A DNA stretch of 64,000 nucleotides from an uncultured Chlorobiaceae bacterium. Lineage in GTDB: Bacteria > Bacteroidota > Chlorobiia > Chlorobiales > Chlorobiaceae. The stretch is taken from NCBI GenBank assembly GCA_903882665.1, contig CAIRXW010000017.1, positions 1 through 64,000 of the forward strand, in the 5' to 3' direction. Shown here piece after piece: positions 29,158 to 37,101 of this stretch. The notes beneath the pieces were generated by a model. It was not told the origin of the DNA, ran no database searches, and saw only the letters and a program-made list of their open reading frames with translations. The translations under genes and the position numbers were made by a program. The number at the start of each line of letters is the position of its first letter. Position 1 is the first letter of the stretch.

Positions 29158-30092
29158 CAAAACGGGTTTCATGCATCGACATCGGCACCAACACCGCCCT
29201 GCTTCTCATTGCCGACCTTGATCCGGCTACGGGCACCATCCTGCCGGTCTACCACAAGCAGACCATTGTGCGGCTTGGCAAGAATGTGGATGCCGACAAA
29301 GTGATTGACCAGCAAGGCTTGCAGCGCCTCATCGACTGCATGATTGACTATCGCCAGCTTAGCGATGAGCACGCGGCCGACACCATCATTGCCGCAGGCA
29401 CCAGCGCCCTGAGAGATGCCAAAAACCGCACGGAGGTGATAGAGGCGGTTGAGCGTGCTGCGGGAATAACTATTGAGTGCATCTCCGGCAAAGAGGAGGC
29501 TGACCTCACCTTCAGCGGTGCTGTTGCCGGTATGAGCGAAATTCCCGAACTCTTCACCGTCATCGACATTGGTGGCGGCAGTACGGAGATCTCTATGGGA
29601 TCACCTGGCGCCATCACGGAGAGCGTCAGCCTTGACATCGGTTCAGTAAGGCTCACCGAGCGCTTTTTTACCACACTTCCCCCGTCGGCAAGTGAAATTG
29701 AGGCTGCCAAAAGCTGCATCGACCTGCTCCTTACAGCAAACATCATCCCCTTTTTTGCCTCCAGAGAGCACGTCTACGGCGTTGCTGGCACCATCACTAC
29801 CATCGCCCAGGTTGATCAAGGGCTGAAACACTTTGATGCCCTGAAGGTGCACAACTACCCTCTCACCTACGAGGAGGTGCACGCCTTTCTCGACCGTCTC
29901 AAAACGAGCACCCTTGAGCAAATCATCGAGCTTGGCATCCCCGAAGGAAGGGCCGACGTCATCACCATGGGTATGCTCATCCTCCACCAGTTCATGCGCC
30001 TGCTTGGCGTCGGCGAAATCCGTGTCAGCATTCAGGGGCTGCGCTTCGGCCTTGCCCAGAGGGAGCTGCTTCGTCTTCAGGGAAACACTTGA
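29154..30092 (+). CDS. Exopolyphosphatase / (p)ppGpp phosphohydrolase family (Ppx/GppA)
   Basis: A 312-residue actin-fold phosphatase: RVSCIDIGTNTALLLIAD at the N-terminus (phosphate-1 loop), GTSALRDAKNR, GKEEADLTFSGAV, and VIDIGGGSTEISMG (phosphate-2 loop). Members cleave polyphosphate or guanosine pentaphosphate; only the N-terminal Ppx/GppA domain is present, as in short Ppx proteins. ATG at 29154 overlaps the prmA stop. Its last 27 codons are part of a three-copy repeat; the other copies are at 32510-32640 and 33578-33700. Confidence 0.92.
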   Translation: MTKRVSCIDIGTNTALLLIADLDPATGTILPVYHKQTIVRLGKNVDADKVIDQQGLQRLIDCMIDYRQLSDEHAADTIIAAGTSALRDAKNRTEVIEAVERAAGITIECISGKEEADLTFSGAVAGMSEIPELFTVIDIGGGSTEISMGSPGAITESVSLDIGSVRLTERFFTTLPPSASEIEAAKSCIDLLLTANIIPFFASREHVYGVAGTITTIAQVDQGLKHFDALKVHNYPLTYEEVHAFLDRLKTSTLEQIIELGIPEGRADVITMGMLILHQFMRLLGVGEIRVSIQGLRFGLAQRELLRLQGNT

Positions 30093-30140
30093 GGGTGTAG
30101 ATGCAGAGCGGGCGCCCTGTTTGCCTTTTGCCGAGGAACC
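30020..30140. repeat. Copy 1 of the ppx/methyltransferase 3'-junction repeat (intact ppx end)
   Basis: The last codons of ppx plus about 45 bp after the stop recur at 32510-32640 and, more degraded, at 33578-33705. Shared words include CTTCGGCCTTGCCCAGAGGG and GTAGATGCAGAGCGG. This copy carries the true ppx end. Confidence 0.9.
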
Positions 30141-30193
30141 ATAGAGGTTGAGGTTTGCGACAAAATACCGTTACCATTAATTTTAAAATGGTT

Positions 30194-30484
30194 CTACGAT
30201 CTCTTTTCTTTGCTGTGCCAGACACGAATAAGAACAACAGTGTCGTTTTCGTCCCGCGTGTGGCGAAGAACATAAGCCCCAGCACCAAAAGGTACAACCA
30301 ATTCGCGTCTGCCAGTATCATCGTCCATTGGTCGTCCAATGTCTGGTATTGATTTCAGAAAACCGGCACCGTCCAGAATGGCACGCGCTGCCCGAGCAGC
30401 CGCAACGGGGCTTTTTTCGTGGAGGAAGGCGTGAAGCCGCTCAACATCCGCTAATGCCTCCGGTAGCCATTTTATTTCGGGCAA
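30194..30484 (-). CDS. RelE/ParE-family toxin
   Basis: A 96-residue protein with the RelE/ParE fold pattern: IKWLPEALADVERLHAFL, a middle helix AARAARAILDGAGFLKSIP, then GRPMDDDTGRRELVVPFGAGAYVLRH and the C-terminal strand VVLIRVWHSKEK. These toxins either cut mRNA on the ribosome or poison gyrase; the basic C-terminus ending HSKEKRS is typical of the ParE side. The antitoxin gene lies upstream and overlaps it by 13 bp. Confidence 0.9.
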   Translation of the reverse strand: MPEIKWLPEALADVERLHAFLHEKSPVAAARAARAILDGAGFLKSIPDIGRPMDDDTGRRELVVPFGAGAYVLRHTRDENDTVVLIRVWHSKEKRS

Positions 30485-30741
30485 GTCGTCACCTTACCTT
30501 GCGCCAGATTTTCAAGCCATTCTGCCGCTTTTTCATGGGGTATCGCCACGCCGGTTAGTTGATAACGCTCCCAACGTTCCATATCCTCGCGTTTTTCTCG
30601 CTCGTAATTTTCTTCGCGCTCCAGAAATGTTTCGATTGCCCTGCATATAAGCCAGTGCGACGATCGGTCTCGGATACGAGCCAAATCGGCAAGCCGTTGC
30701 AGAGTGTTGTCATCCAATTTAACACCTTTTGTCTGTGCCAT
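30472..30741 (-). CDS. Ribbon-helix-helix antitoxin of the ParD/CopG type
   Basis: An 89-residue protein. The N-terminal MAQTKGVKLDDNTLQRLADLA strand-helix and RSSHWLICRAIETFLEREE helix form a ribbon-helix-helix DNA-binding fold; the acidic C-terminus (residues 50-89) would wrap the toxin. The ATG at 30741 has AAGGAG eight bases upstream, which decides against the in-frame TTG at 30747. It is upstream of and overlaps the ParE gene, the usual type II order. Confidence 0.9.
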   Translation of the reverse strand: MAQTKGVKLDDNTLQRLADLARIRDRSSHWLICRAIETFLEREENYEREKREDMERWERYQLTGVAIPHEKAAEWLENLAQGKVTTCPK

Positions 30742-30891
30742 GACCAAATCTCCTTTTAGCGCAAGGTAGCACTTATCGCAACCTTTGGCAACTACGCTTC
30801 GTGGAGTTTCTTCGTTTTCGAGTAAAGCGCGGTTGTGGTCTAAAAAAATTTGATCATTTAGGGTTCCGCCTTTCGTGTCGTGTTGTGGGGA

Positions 30892-31740
30892 TTAATCTTC
30901 AATAATTTTCATCCTGTCAGCCAACTGCATGAAATATTCTTTTGACCAAATTTGCAGCGGTTTTACATCCTGCACAAATCTCGAAATATCATCCACCGCC
31001 AATGGTACATCCAGAGAGCCGATCTTTTGGGTTAAAAGTACCCGAAACTCCTCTTCAGAAAGCGGCAGAGTTTCGATGTGGCCACTCTGCATGGCACGCT
31101 GGGCAAAATGTGAAAGGTTGAGCGGCACCCCTTTTTTCACATACCATTCAAAATCAAACCAATCACGTCCCTTGATACGATGTTTCCAGCGCCTGAAAAG
31201 CAAGGCATGCATTTTTCCGGCAAACAAATCCGGTAAAACGAAACACTTTGCGTAAAAGGAAAATGGCTCCAGCAGCAACTTCTCTTCAGTGCCAAAACCG
31301 GGAGGAGGAAGCGTATCAACCTCAAATTTTATTTTGATAGTTTTATTCCACTGTACGGCTAAATCAAAAACCTGGGTATTGTTTTTCAGAAAAGCAGACT
31401 CTATGCCCCGCTGCACCGTTTTTTCTTTAACTGCGATGGAAACATCCAGACCGAGAGCGGTAAATTCCTCTTTCACTGCTTTGAAATAGGGCTCCAGCGA
31501 AAAGCCAGTTTCTTGCTGCAACAAGGAAAAATCCAAATCCTCTGAAAATCTTGGCAGCCCGTAAAAGATTCGCAAGCAAGTCCCGCCATAAAAAGCCGCC
31601 CGATCAAAAAATCCTCCACGATAAAGCCCGGCCAAAGCAATTTCCTGCATCACCTCACGCAATCCATTGCTGGCGCCCTCTGCACTTGTTGCGTCATATT
31701 TGGCAAGCATCTGCTCCAAAACACTCATCATAGGCACCAT
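30892..31740 (-). CDS. abiEii: AbiEii-family nucleotidyltransferase toxin
   Basis: A 282-residue type IV toxin of the AbiEii/AbiGii family. It has the nucleotidyltransferase signatures AAFYGGTCLRIFYGLPRFSEDLDFSLL (GG, then S-x-D-x-D) near residues 52-78, and FAGKMHALLFRRWKHRIKGRDWFDFEWY downstream. AbiEii blocks growth during phage infection; recent work on relatives points to nucleotide transfer to tRNA. The catalytic motifs look intact. The start overlaps the abiEi stop (TGATG), so the pair is coupled. Confidence 0.9.
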   Translation of the reverse strand: MVPMMSVLEQMLAKYDATSAEGASNGLREVMQEIALAGLYRGGFFDRAAFYGGTCLRIFYGLPRFSEDLDFSLLQQETGFSLEPYFKAVKEEFTALGLDVSIAVKEKTVQRGIESAFLKNNTQVFDLAVQWNKTIKIKFEVDTLPPPGFGTEEKLLLEPFSFYAKCFVLPDLFAGKMHALLFRRWKHRIKGRDWFDFEWYVKKGVPLNLSHFAQRAMQSGHIETLPLSEEEFRVLLTQKIGSLDVPLAVDDISRFVQDVKPLQIWSKEYFMQLADRMKIIED

Positions 31741-32405
31741 CACTCTTGACAAGAACGCACAATTTGCGCGAACATCTTTAAAATTTTAACTTTACCACCA
31801 GCATTCATGCAGGCTTCAATCACCCGGATATCAAAACCTCGCAGGAGTTCTTCATCAATGCGTAAATCGTCAAACAAACATTCTCGTAACTCATGAACCG
31901 AGTTGACCGCTAACTTTTTTGTAAAAATCAGCGTATCACACAACGCCTTTTCCGGAGATGCTATTAAAAACCCGGTTTGATCAGAGAGGATAATCCGGGT
32001 AATACCGACAGAATAGAGTTTCAGGGGAGAGTGCTTATAAGAAAAGCGGCCAAAAGGCAAATCATAGCGCTTCGTTTGCCTGGTCGTTACCGATGTCACT
32101 TCGACCACCCGTTCAGGAATAAGCCCATAAAAATAAAGCGCATACTCCAGAGAGACATAGGATGGCCCATAGAGATGGTTTGCCACCAACGGCATGGAAA
32201 CCAGTGAGGAGGTGAGCGCTGGCGCAACAACATAGAGCCCCCTTTTTACAGAGAGGAGCACGCCATCAGCAATCAATTGAGCTATTTTGTCGTTCGGCGA
32301 GCGATACCCTTGAAGAACGGATAAAAGTGTTCCATGCGTCAGAGGAACACTGCCAAATCTTATGAGCTGGTTTTCAATTCTCATGGTCGATAGATCATAT
32401 TTCAT
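31740..32405 (-). CDS. abiEi: AbiEi-family antitoxin and autorepressor
   Basis: A 221-residue protein with an N-terminal winged-helix region (GTLLSVLQGYRSPNDKIAQLI, then GVLLSVKRGLYVVAP) and the AbiEi C-terminal antitoxin domain (ASPEKALCDTLIF). AbiEi neutralises AbiEii and represses its own operon through inverted repeats. A perfect 9-nt inverted repeat lies immediately upstream of the start (32408-32434). The leader and first nine or so codons are duplicated at 33457-33511. Confidence 0.9.
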   Translation of the reverse strand: MKYDLSTMRIENQLIRFGSVPLTHGTLLSVLQGYRSPNDKIAQLIADGVLLSVKRGLYVVAPALTSSLVSMPLVANHLYGPSYVSLEYALYFYGLIPERVVEVTSVTTRQTKRYDLPFGRFSYKHSPLKLYSVGITRIILSDQTGFLIASPEKALCDTLIFTKKLAVNSVHELRECLFDDLRIDEELLRGFDIRVIEACMNAGGKVKILKMFAQIVRSCQE

Positions 32406-32640
32406 TCAGTTAATCGGGAAAAAGTCGATTAACTTTACGAAATATAGTACCGAAACGATAAAAGAACAAAAACTCATCCGATTTTTTAGATCAGACCAGA
32501 TCGGAGCCTGCTTGGCGTTGGCGAGCTCCGCGTCAGCATCCAAGGGCTCCGCTTCGGCCTTGCGCAGAGGGAGCTGCTTCGTCTTCAGGGAAATGTCTGA
32601 GGGCGTAGATGCAGTACGAAAACACGGTTTTCCTTTTGCC
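32381..32640. repeat. Copy 2 of the junction repeat: abiEi leader plus ppx 3' fragment
   Basis: The right part (about 32510-32640) matches the last 30 codons of ppx, still readable as LLGVGELRVSIQGLRFGLAQ before a stop. The left part (32381-32497) is the abiEi start and leader. Both parts recur in the same order at 33457-33705. Apart from this and the operator, the gap 32406-32746 holds no gene that I can see. Confidence 0.9.
32408..32434. promoter_or_regulatory. Inverted repeat abutting the abiEi start, likely AbiEi operator
   Basis: AGTTAATCG (32408-32416) and CGATTAACT (32426-32434) are exact reverse complements with a 9-nt spacer, beginning 3 bp upstream of the abiEi ATG (32405). AbiEi proteins are known to bind inverted repeats in their promoters. 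The whole element recurs unchanged in its arms at 33485-33511. Confidence 0.7.
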
Positions 32641-32746
32641 CATCCCCCGAAATTGTAGAATCAGCTCACCGGAGATTCTTGCCTCTTCCGAAGCAAACCC
32701 AAATTCTTTTACTCTAAATTATTACAAAAATGAATTTTATGCTTGA

Positions 32747-33025
32747 TCACTCTTGCGGGCGAAACTGGGGATCAATATCACGGGCCCCGTTCAACACCCT
32801 CACAATCTCTATACCGCCAGGAATGATGAGATAGAAAATGATATACCGGCCAAATGGAAAACTTGATAACCCCGCCAAAAGCTCAGCCCGTGAACGGCCA
32901 ATATGGGGTGAGTCTGCCAACTCATGGAGTTTCCGGTCGATGGAATCAATAAAAGCATCTGCACGGTTTTCACTGTCTTCGACAATATCCTCAAAAACGA
33001 GGGGTCATTTAATGATTATCGGCAT
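32747..33025 (-). pseudogene. Broken ParE-family toxin gene next to an intact ParD
   Basis: From ATG 33025 the frame reads MPIIIK then TGA at 33007-33005, then continues in the same frame as a recognisable ParE: PLVFEDIVEDSENRADAFID, RKLHELADSPHIGRSRAELL, FPFGRYIIFYLIIPGG and VRVLNGARDIDPQFRPQE before the stop at 32749-32747. ParE proteins normally have about a dozen more residues between the first strand and the EDS helix, so a deletion seems to accompany the stop. GGAG precedes the ATG and the parD stop is four bases upstream, so the original operon order is kept. Confidence 0.85.
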
Positions 33026-33029
33026 CTCC

Positions 33030-33293
33030 TTAACCTGCCTTTGTGACGGTTCCTCTTTTTCGAACACTTCTCTTTATCTCTTCAGCATCCCAAGCGCTGG
33101 CAGTGCCACTCTCCATACCGTCCTGAATATCCTTCTGCAACTGGTCAAGCTTTGCTTTGCGAAGAGAGTCCTGCTCCGTCATAAGGCGCAATGCCTCACG
33201 GACCACCTCACTTGCCGATGTATAGAGACCGGATTTTACTTTTTGCCGAACCATCTCTTCAAGGAACGGCGTCAGGTTAACATTAATTGGCAT
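33030..33293 (-). CDS. ParD-family antitoxin, orphaned
   Basis: An 87-residue protein: MPINVNLTPFLEEMVRQKV, then SGLYTSASEVVREALRLM, the ParD ribbon-helix-helix signature, then an acidic/basic C-terminal helix that would bind ParE. ATG at 33293 gives the normal ParD start; an in-frame start at 33332 adds 13 unrelated residues. The adjoining toxin is interrupted by a stop, so this antitoxin has no local active partner, though it could still guard against a ParE elsewhere or repress its promoter. Confidence 0.9.
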   Translation of the reverse strand: MPINVNLTPFLEEMVRQKVKSGLYTSASEVVREALRLMTEQDSLRKAKLDQLQKDIQDGMESGTASAWDAEEIKRSVRKRGTVTKAG

Positions 33294-33322
33294 GGCTTTG
33301 TCATTTATACTCTTGGTCAGGG

Positions 33323-33372
33323 AAAATATCACAACGGATACCCTGTTGTCAATTTATGACAAATATTGACAA
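33323..33372 (-). promoter_or_regulatory. Likely promoter and operator of the second parD
   Basis: On the minus strand a consensus -35 TTGACA (33352-33347) is followed 18 bp later by TATTTT (33328-33323), 30 bp before the parD ATG. An inverted repeat TTGTCAAT (33346-33353) / ATTGACAA (33365-33372) covers the -35 box and would suit ParD autorepression. Confidence 0.6.
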
Positions 33373-33456
33373 TAATAAAACAGAAACGGCTGGGTGTTGC
33401 ACTACAGCTTTAGTCAGCAGCGCGGAAATGGATCTTTCACGTTCGACCCAAGATTT

Positions 33457-33705
33457 CTCATGGTCGATAGGTCACATTTCATACAGTTAATCGGGAAAAA
33501 GTCGATTAACTATGTAAAATCTATCACCAATAATGCAGAAAACAAAAACTTATCCGATTTTTTAGATCAGAGAGGAGATGCGCCTCCTTGGCGTCGGAGA
33601 AATCCCCTGTCATCATCCAGTGCTTGCGCTTCGGCCTTGCCCGGTGGGAGCCGCTTCCTCTCCGGGGAAACATCTGAGCGCGTAGATGCAGAGCGGATGG
33701 CCCGC
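33457..33705. repeat. Copy 3 of the junction repeat: abiEi leader and start fragment plus ppx fragment, at the methyltransferase 3' end
   Basis: Positions 33457-33575 repeat the abiEi leader and its first codons; read on the minus strand the frame goes MKCDLSTMRN then diverges. The inverted repeat arms (33485-33493, 33503-33511) are exact. Positions 33578-33705 repeat the ppx 3' end in degraded form and run into the real end of the methyltransferase gene. The rest of the gap 33294-33612 holds only the parD promoter. Confidence 0.9.
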
Positions 33706-34872
33706 CGCATCCCTGGTAAAAAAGAGAAAGGCCCTCTCGCTCTCAAGGATCCGGTATTTTTTCCGAAGCTCTTCCGCTGAAAGGGGAAAATCGCGCCGCT
33801 GGATGCTTGCCCCTGCAATGGCATGGCGCTCAAGAAAAGCCCTGAAGCTTTTTGGCTTGTATGGAACACACTCAACCACGCGGAATCTCCTGCCGGGAAA
33901 AGCCTCAATTTTGTGGTCAGCGGTGAGGTAATCAACACTCTTGTTCAAAAATTGGAGGCCGGAATCCCGCGCAACCACCGCCGAAAGCCTCGCCTTGATA
34001 ATGGCCGGATCAGGCTCATAGAGATACTCCTTCACTGCCGTCGCAACCACTCTCGGCGCCTCACCATTTCCCCCCGCAACTTCAGTTATCTCCTCCGATT
34101 CAGCGTTCAGGCAGACCGCTTTTACCTGCACGGGCCCATCCGCAGGGGAGGAGCGCTCAAGCAGCAGCAGAATCTCCTTGCATTCACGGTCAACCGAGAC
34201 CACAACAATCGTGTGCAGGGCAGGCAACAGCTTTTTCAACCCGCTGATTTCAAGTGCCGGAGAGGCCTTGATGCAGACCCTCTCTGCATGGCGGAGCAGC
34301 AGATCATGAGAGGCCACCACATCCGGACTTGCCGCCTCCAGCGCTATGGAGCGACGCCCCTCCTCACGGCGGGCCGGATCAACAAAAATCCAGTCGAAAG
34401 AGTCATCCGGGTACTCCGCAAGCAGGCTGATGCTGTCGCCGTTTTTTACCTCGACATTGGCAACTTCGCTCACCTTCAGGTTATGCTCAACCACTGCGCA
34501 AAGCACAGAATCTCGTTCGCAGTAAACCACCTCCTGAAAAGTCCGAGCCAGAAACATCGAATCGATACCAAGACCGCCCGTCAAATCGAGCGCCCTTTTG
34601 CCCGACATAAGCGAAGCCTTGTATGCCGCAGTGCGCTCACCGGAGGATTGCTCAAGCGCCAATGGCGTATAGAGCAAGTTGTGCTGCGAAAGCGTCGGTA
34701 GTTTTTTTACAGCCTTCTGGCGGCAGGCAAGCTGTTCAGCCATTGCCCGTACCGGCAACTCCGTGCGACCATGAAACTGCATGGCAAAAGCCGCCGGGTC
34801 GTCGGAGTGATGCGACGCAAGCAAGGCTTGTATTTCAAGTTGCAGGAGGTTATGGAGTTCTGCGATAGTCAT
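33613..34872 (-). CDS. Class I SAM-dependent methyltransferase with THUMP-like C-terminal domain
   Basis: A 419-residue protein. The SAM loop is ALDLTGGLGIDSMFLARTF (about residues 92-110), followed by VVYCERDSVLCAVVEHNL, NVEVKNGDSISLL and DWIFVDPARREEG, which carries the DPAR catalytic-type motif; a THUMP-like tail follows (YEPDPAIIKARL). The family is common in Bacteroidetes/Chlorobi; the substrate, probably an RNA, is not known. The last 25 or so residues are read antisense from the ppx-derived repeat, so the ancestral gene probably converged on and overlapped the end of ppx. Fragments of this gene recur at 35607-35652 and 38337-38470. Confidence 0.85.
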   Translation of the reverse strand: MTIAELHNLLQLEIQALLASHHSDDPAAFAMQFHGRTELPVRAMAEQLACRQKAVKKLPTLSQHNLLYTPLALEQSSGERTAAYKASLMSGKRALDLTGGLGIDSMFLARTFQEVVYCERDSVLCAVVEHNLKVSEVANVEVKNGDSISLLAEYPDDSFDWIFVDPARREEGRRSIALEAASPDVVASHDLLLRHAERVCIKASPALEISGLKKLLPALHTIVVVSVDRECKEILLLLERSSPADGPVQVKAVCLNAESEEITEVAGGNGEAPRVVATAVKEYLYEPDPAIIKARLSAVVARDSGLQFLNKSVDYLTADHKIEAFPGRRFRVVECVPYKPKSFRAFLERHAIAGASIQRRDFPLSAEELRKKYRILESERAFLFFTRDAAGHPLCIYALRCFPGEEAAPTGQGRSASTG

Positions 34873-35068
34873 TCAGCTTTCCCCGTTCCGCATTCCCCTT
34901 TCCTCCGCTTGATTATTGACCATTTACTATGTCCAGACATACCCTAAAATTTCACAAATGGCAACAAAGTTAGTAAATTAATCAAAATATTGAGTACAAT
35001 GAAAGAATATCAGTGTCGTTTTATTGGTAAAAGTTTGTGTTTTTAAAAAAACGCATATTCGTCCATAA

Positions 35069-35242
35069 CGACAAATAAAGATTATAAATATTTCAGAAGC
35101 ACGACCACTAAAAGGAAATGACCTTAAAGATTTCGAGCTCTTTCTTGAGAAATACGCCGACAAAATAATTGAAAAATGGATTAGCTATTTTGTTTATCAT
35201 AAAGATGTTGAGTTTGAAAAAATTACAAAAAGACTAAAATGA
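35069..35242 (+). pseudogene. C-terminal remnant of a DUF4160 gene
   Basis: After an in-frame TAA at 35066 the frame reads IINISEARPLKGNDLKDFEL, FLEKYADKIIEKWISYFVYH and KDVEFEKITKRLK, like the end of DUF4160 proteins, and its stop overlaps the DUF2442 start (ATGA). The HIH-containing N-terminal half is missing; the preceding 190 bp (34873-35066) are AT-rich with nothing I recognise. Confidence 0.5.
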
Positions 35243-35529
35243 GAATAATTGTTGACTATAAAGATTCACCGTCTGGATTTAACCAGTTAAGAATTGATTC
35301 TGCAAAATATTTGTCCGATTATGCAATTCGGATAATATTTAACGATGGAAATGAAAGACTTGTTGATTTCAAACCTTTTTTATCAAAATCGCTTCATCCA
35401 TCAATTACGAAATACTTGGACGAAAGTAAATTCTCCAGTTTTTCATTGACTGATGGAAATTTGAACTGGAATGATTACGATTTGATTTTTCCAATTTCTG
35501 ACTTATACAAAGGACAGATAAATGCATAA
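35239..35529 (+). CDS. DUF2442 domain protein (second copy)
   Basis: A 96-residue protein with AKYLSDYAIRIIFNDGNERLVDFKPFL and the C-terminal NWNDYDLIFPISDLY of DUF2442. It is AT-rich and far from the copy at 6932-7180 in sequence, so the two were probably acquired separately. Its DUF4160 partner upstream is truncated. Function unknown. Confidence 0.75.
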   Translation: MRIIVDYKDSPSGFNQLRIDSAKYLSDYAIRIIFNDGNERLVDFKPFLSKSLHPSITKYLDESKFSSFSLTDGNLNWNDYDLIFPISDLYKGQINA

Positions 35530-35606
35530 AAAAAACCGCCCGATCGTAACCTGGCGGGGTTCCGCAAGCCGAAGCCTGACGGGTGGTGATTTCTTAATTC
35601 GAATCT

Positions 35607-35652
35607 AAAACGAAGCCTTGTATTCCGCCGTGCGCTCCCCGGAGGATTGCTC
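35607..35652. repeat. Fragment duplicated from the methyltransferase gene (small)
   Basis: About 45 bp (CGAAGCCTTGTATTCCGCCG and the following GGAGGATTGCTC) match 34613-34657 inside the methyltransferase gene with a few changes, in the same orientation. It is too short to code for anything and marks the left side of the ATPase gene. Confidence 0.8.
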
Positions 35653-35658
35653 TGCTCC

Positions 35659-37101
35659 TCAGAAGAGTTGCTGTTTCTTCTGAATCAGCGCGTTTCGGCC
35701 AACAGTATACGCGTAAATCGATGCAGGGAGAAAGGTAAGCTGCACTCCATTTTCCTCTTTGACCCCCTGCTTGTCGATGGTGGTGACGACGGCCTTCTGG
35801 AGCTGGTTTGTGGCACAGAAGGAGATGAGTGATTTGAGTTCAGCAGGATGCTCAAAGTAGCGGTTGCTCCACTTGATTTCGACCGCCCAGAGTGGCTTGA
35901 ACTTTTTTTCATCAAGACAAATAAGATCAACCTCTCCTTTGCTCCACCGGGCATACCACGGCTCTATCCAGTCGCGATGCATCCACTGGGAAAAGACAGC
36001 AGTTTCAACCATTGCGCCGATATGGTCATCGGTAGCATGAAGCGGCGAAAAGAGTGCGCTGCGAAGCGAGGGGTTGGTCAAATACAGTTTAAACTGTGTT
36101 GACCGCCGGAAGTGCTTGACGTTATTATCGGTGCGTTTGACTGTTCTGACAAGAAACGCGGCTTCCAGATATTCGATGTATCGTTTCAGCGTGTTCTTGT
36201 CAACACCCCCTGAAGAGGTGCTGAGTGATTCCAAAGAAAATTCCTGCCCGGAATTATAGGCTATTGCCGTAAAGAGTGAGTTTAGCTCCGCAACATCCTT
36301 TATGCCGTACAACCCCGGCAGATCGCGCAACAAGACCTTGTCAATAATATCAGAACGGATATATCGGCCAGGATCGTCCTTAACTGCTTCCGAAAAAATA
36401 ACTTCAGGGTATCCTCCAAAATTGATATAGTTCAGGAAATGGTCGTTCAGCTTTCTGATGTCGGCAGCATCATAGAAGTCAGTGATGCCCCCATCCCAGG
36501 TAAAGGTTGATGGTCGAATCAGCGCATTGAGATTGAGCAGGTGAATGTACTCGTTGAAGGTCAGCGAGGGAAGCATGAACTCGGTAAATCGACCCGCACC
36601 GCTCTCCCTGCTTTTCAGTTTCAGGGCCGCTGCGGCTGAACCGGAAACGACAAAACGGGTTTCAGGATAGCTGTCAACCAGCGATTTCAAATGAACTTCC
36701 CAATCTTTCAGGTATTGTATTTCATCAAAAAAGACAAACCATCCCCTGGCATCAATTTGACCGGTTGTTTTAGTGCATAACCGAAAAAGCTGCTCCAGCG
36801 GGATATGGCTGTATATGGGGCTATCAATGGAGAGAAACGCAACTTTTTGCGGGTTTTGCCCATCCATAAGCAGATGCTGGATGGTATGATAGAGCATGAC
36901 CGTTTTGCCTACCCGTCTTGGCCCCATGAGTATGACGGCTCTTCGTACCGACACCTTAGCCACCAGAGGCTCAAAGAGATCAAGATAAAGGCGGGGGGTC
37001 ATGCTTCCGTAATACTCTTCAATCTTGCCACTGTGCCACCAGGGATTTTCAAAACGAATGCGGTCAGTGACCTGTTCTTCAGCAAAAGAATGGAGCGCCA
37101 T
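35659..37101 (-). CDS. AAA_14/DUF4143 ATPase
   Basis: A 480-residue protein of the AAA_14 plus DUF4143 family. The Walker A ILMGPRRVGKTVMLYHTI is near residue 57, Walker B WFVFFDEIQYLKDW near 122, and a sensor-like RFVVSGSAAAALK follows; the C-terminal DUF4143 domain has the PD-(D/E)XK-like GEVDLICLDEKKFKPLWAVEIKW. Function of the family is unproven; members are frequent in accessory DNA and have been suggested as toxin-like or nucleoid-acting proteins. Intact frame. Flanked by fragments of the methyltransferase gene on both sides. Confidence 0.88.
   Translation of the reverse strand: MALHSFAEEQVTDRIRFENPWWHSGKIEEYYGSMTPRLYLDLFEPLVAKVSVRRAVILMGPRRVGKTVMLYHTIQHLLMDGQNPQKVAFLSIDSPIYSHIPLEQLFRLCTKTTGQIDARGWFVFFDEIQYLKDWEVHLKSLVDSYPETRFVVSGSAAAALKLKSRESGAGRFTEFMLPSLTFNEYIHLLNLNALIRPSTFTWDGGITDFYDAADIRKLNDHFLNYINFGGYPEVIFSEAVKDDPGRYIRSDIIDKVLLRDLPGLYGIKDVAELNSLFTAIAYNSGQEFSLESLSTSSGGVDKNTLKRYIEYLEAAFLVRTVKRTDNNVKHFRRSTQFKLYLTNPSLRSALFSPLHATDDHIGAMVETAVFSQWMHRDWIEPWYARWSKGEVDLICLDEKKFKPLWAVEIKWSNRYFEHPAELKSLISFCATNQLQKAVVTTIDKQGVKEENGVQLTFLPASIYAYTVGRNALIQKKQQLF

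Noticed and set aside
32809-32994. 61-codon minus-strand frame near the second ParD
   Set aside because: It is an out-of-frame reading of the broken ParE; the ParE similarity is in the neighbouring frame.
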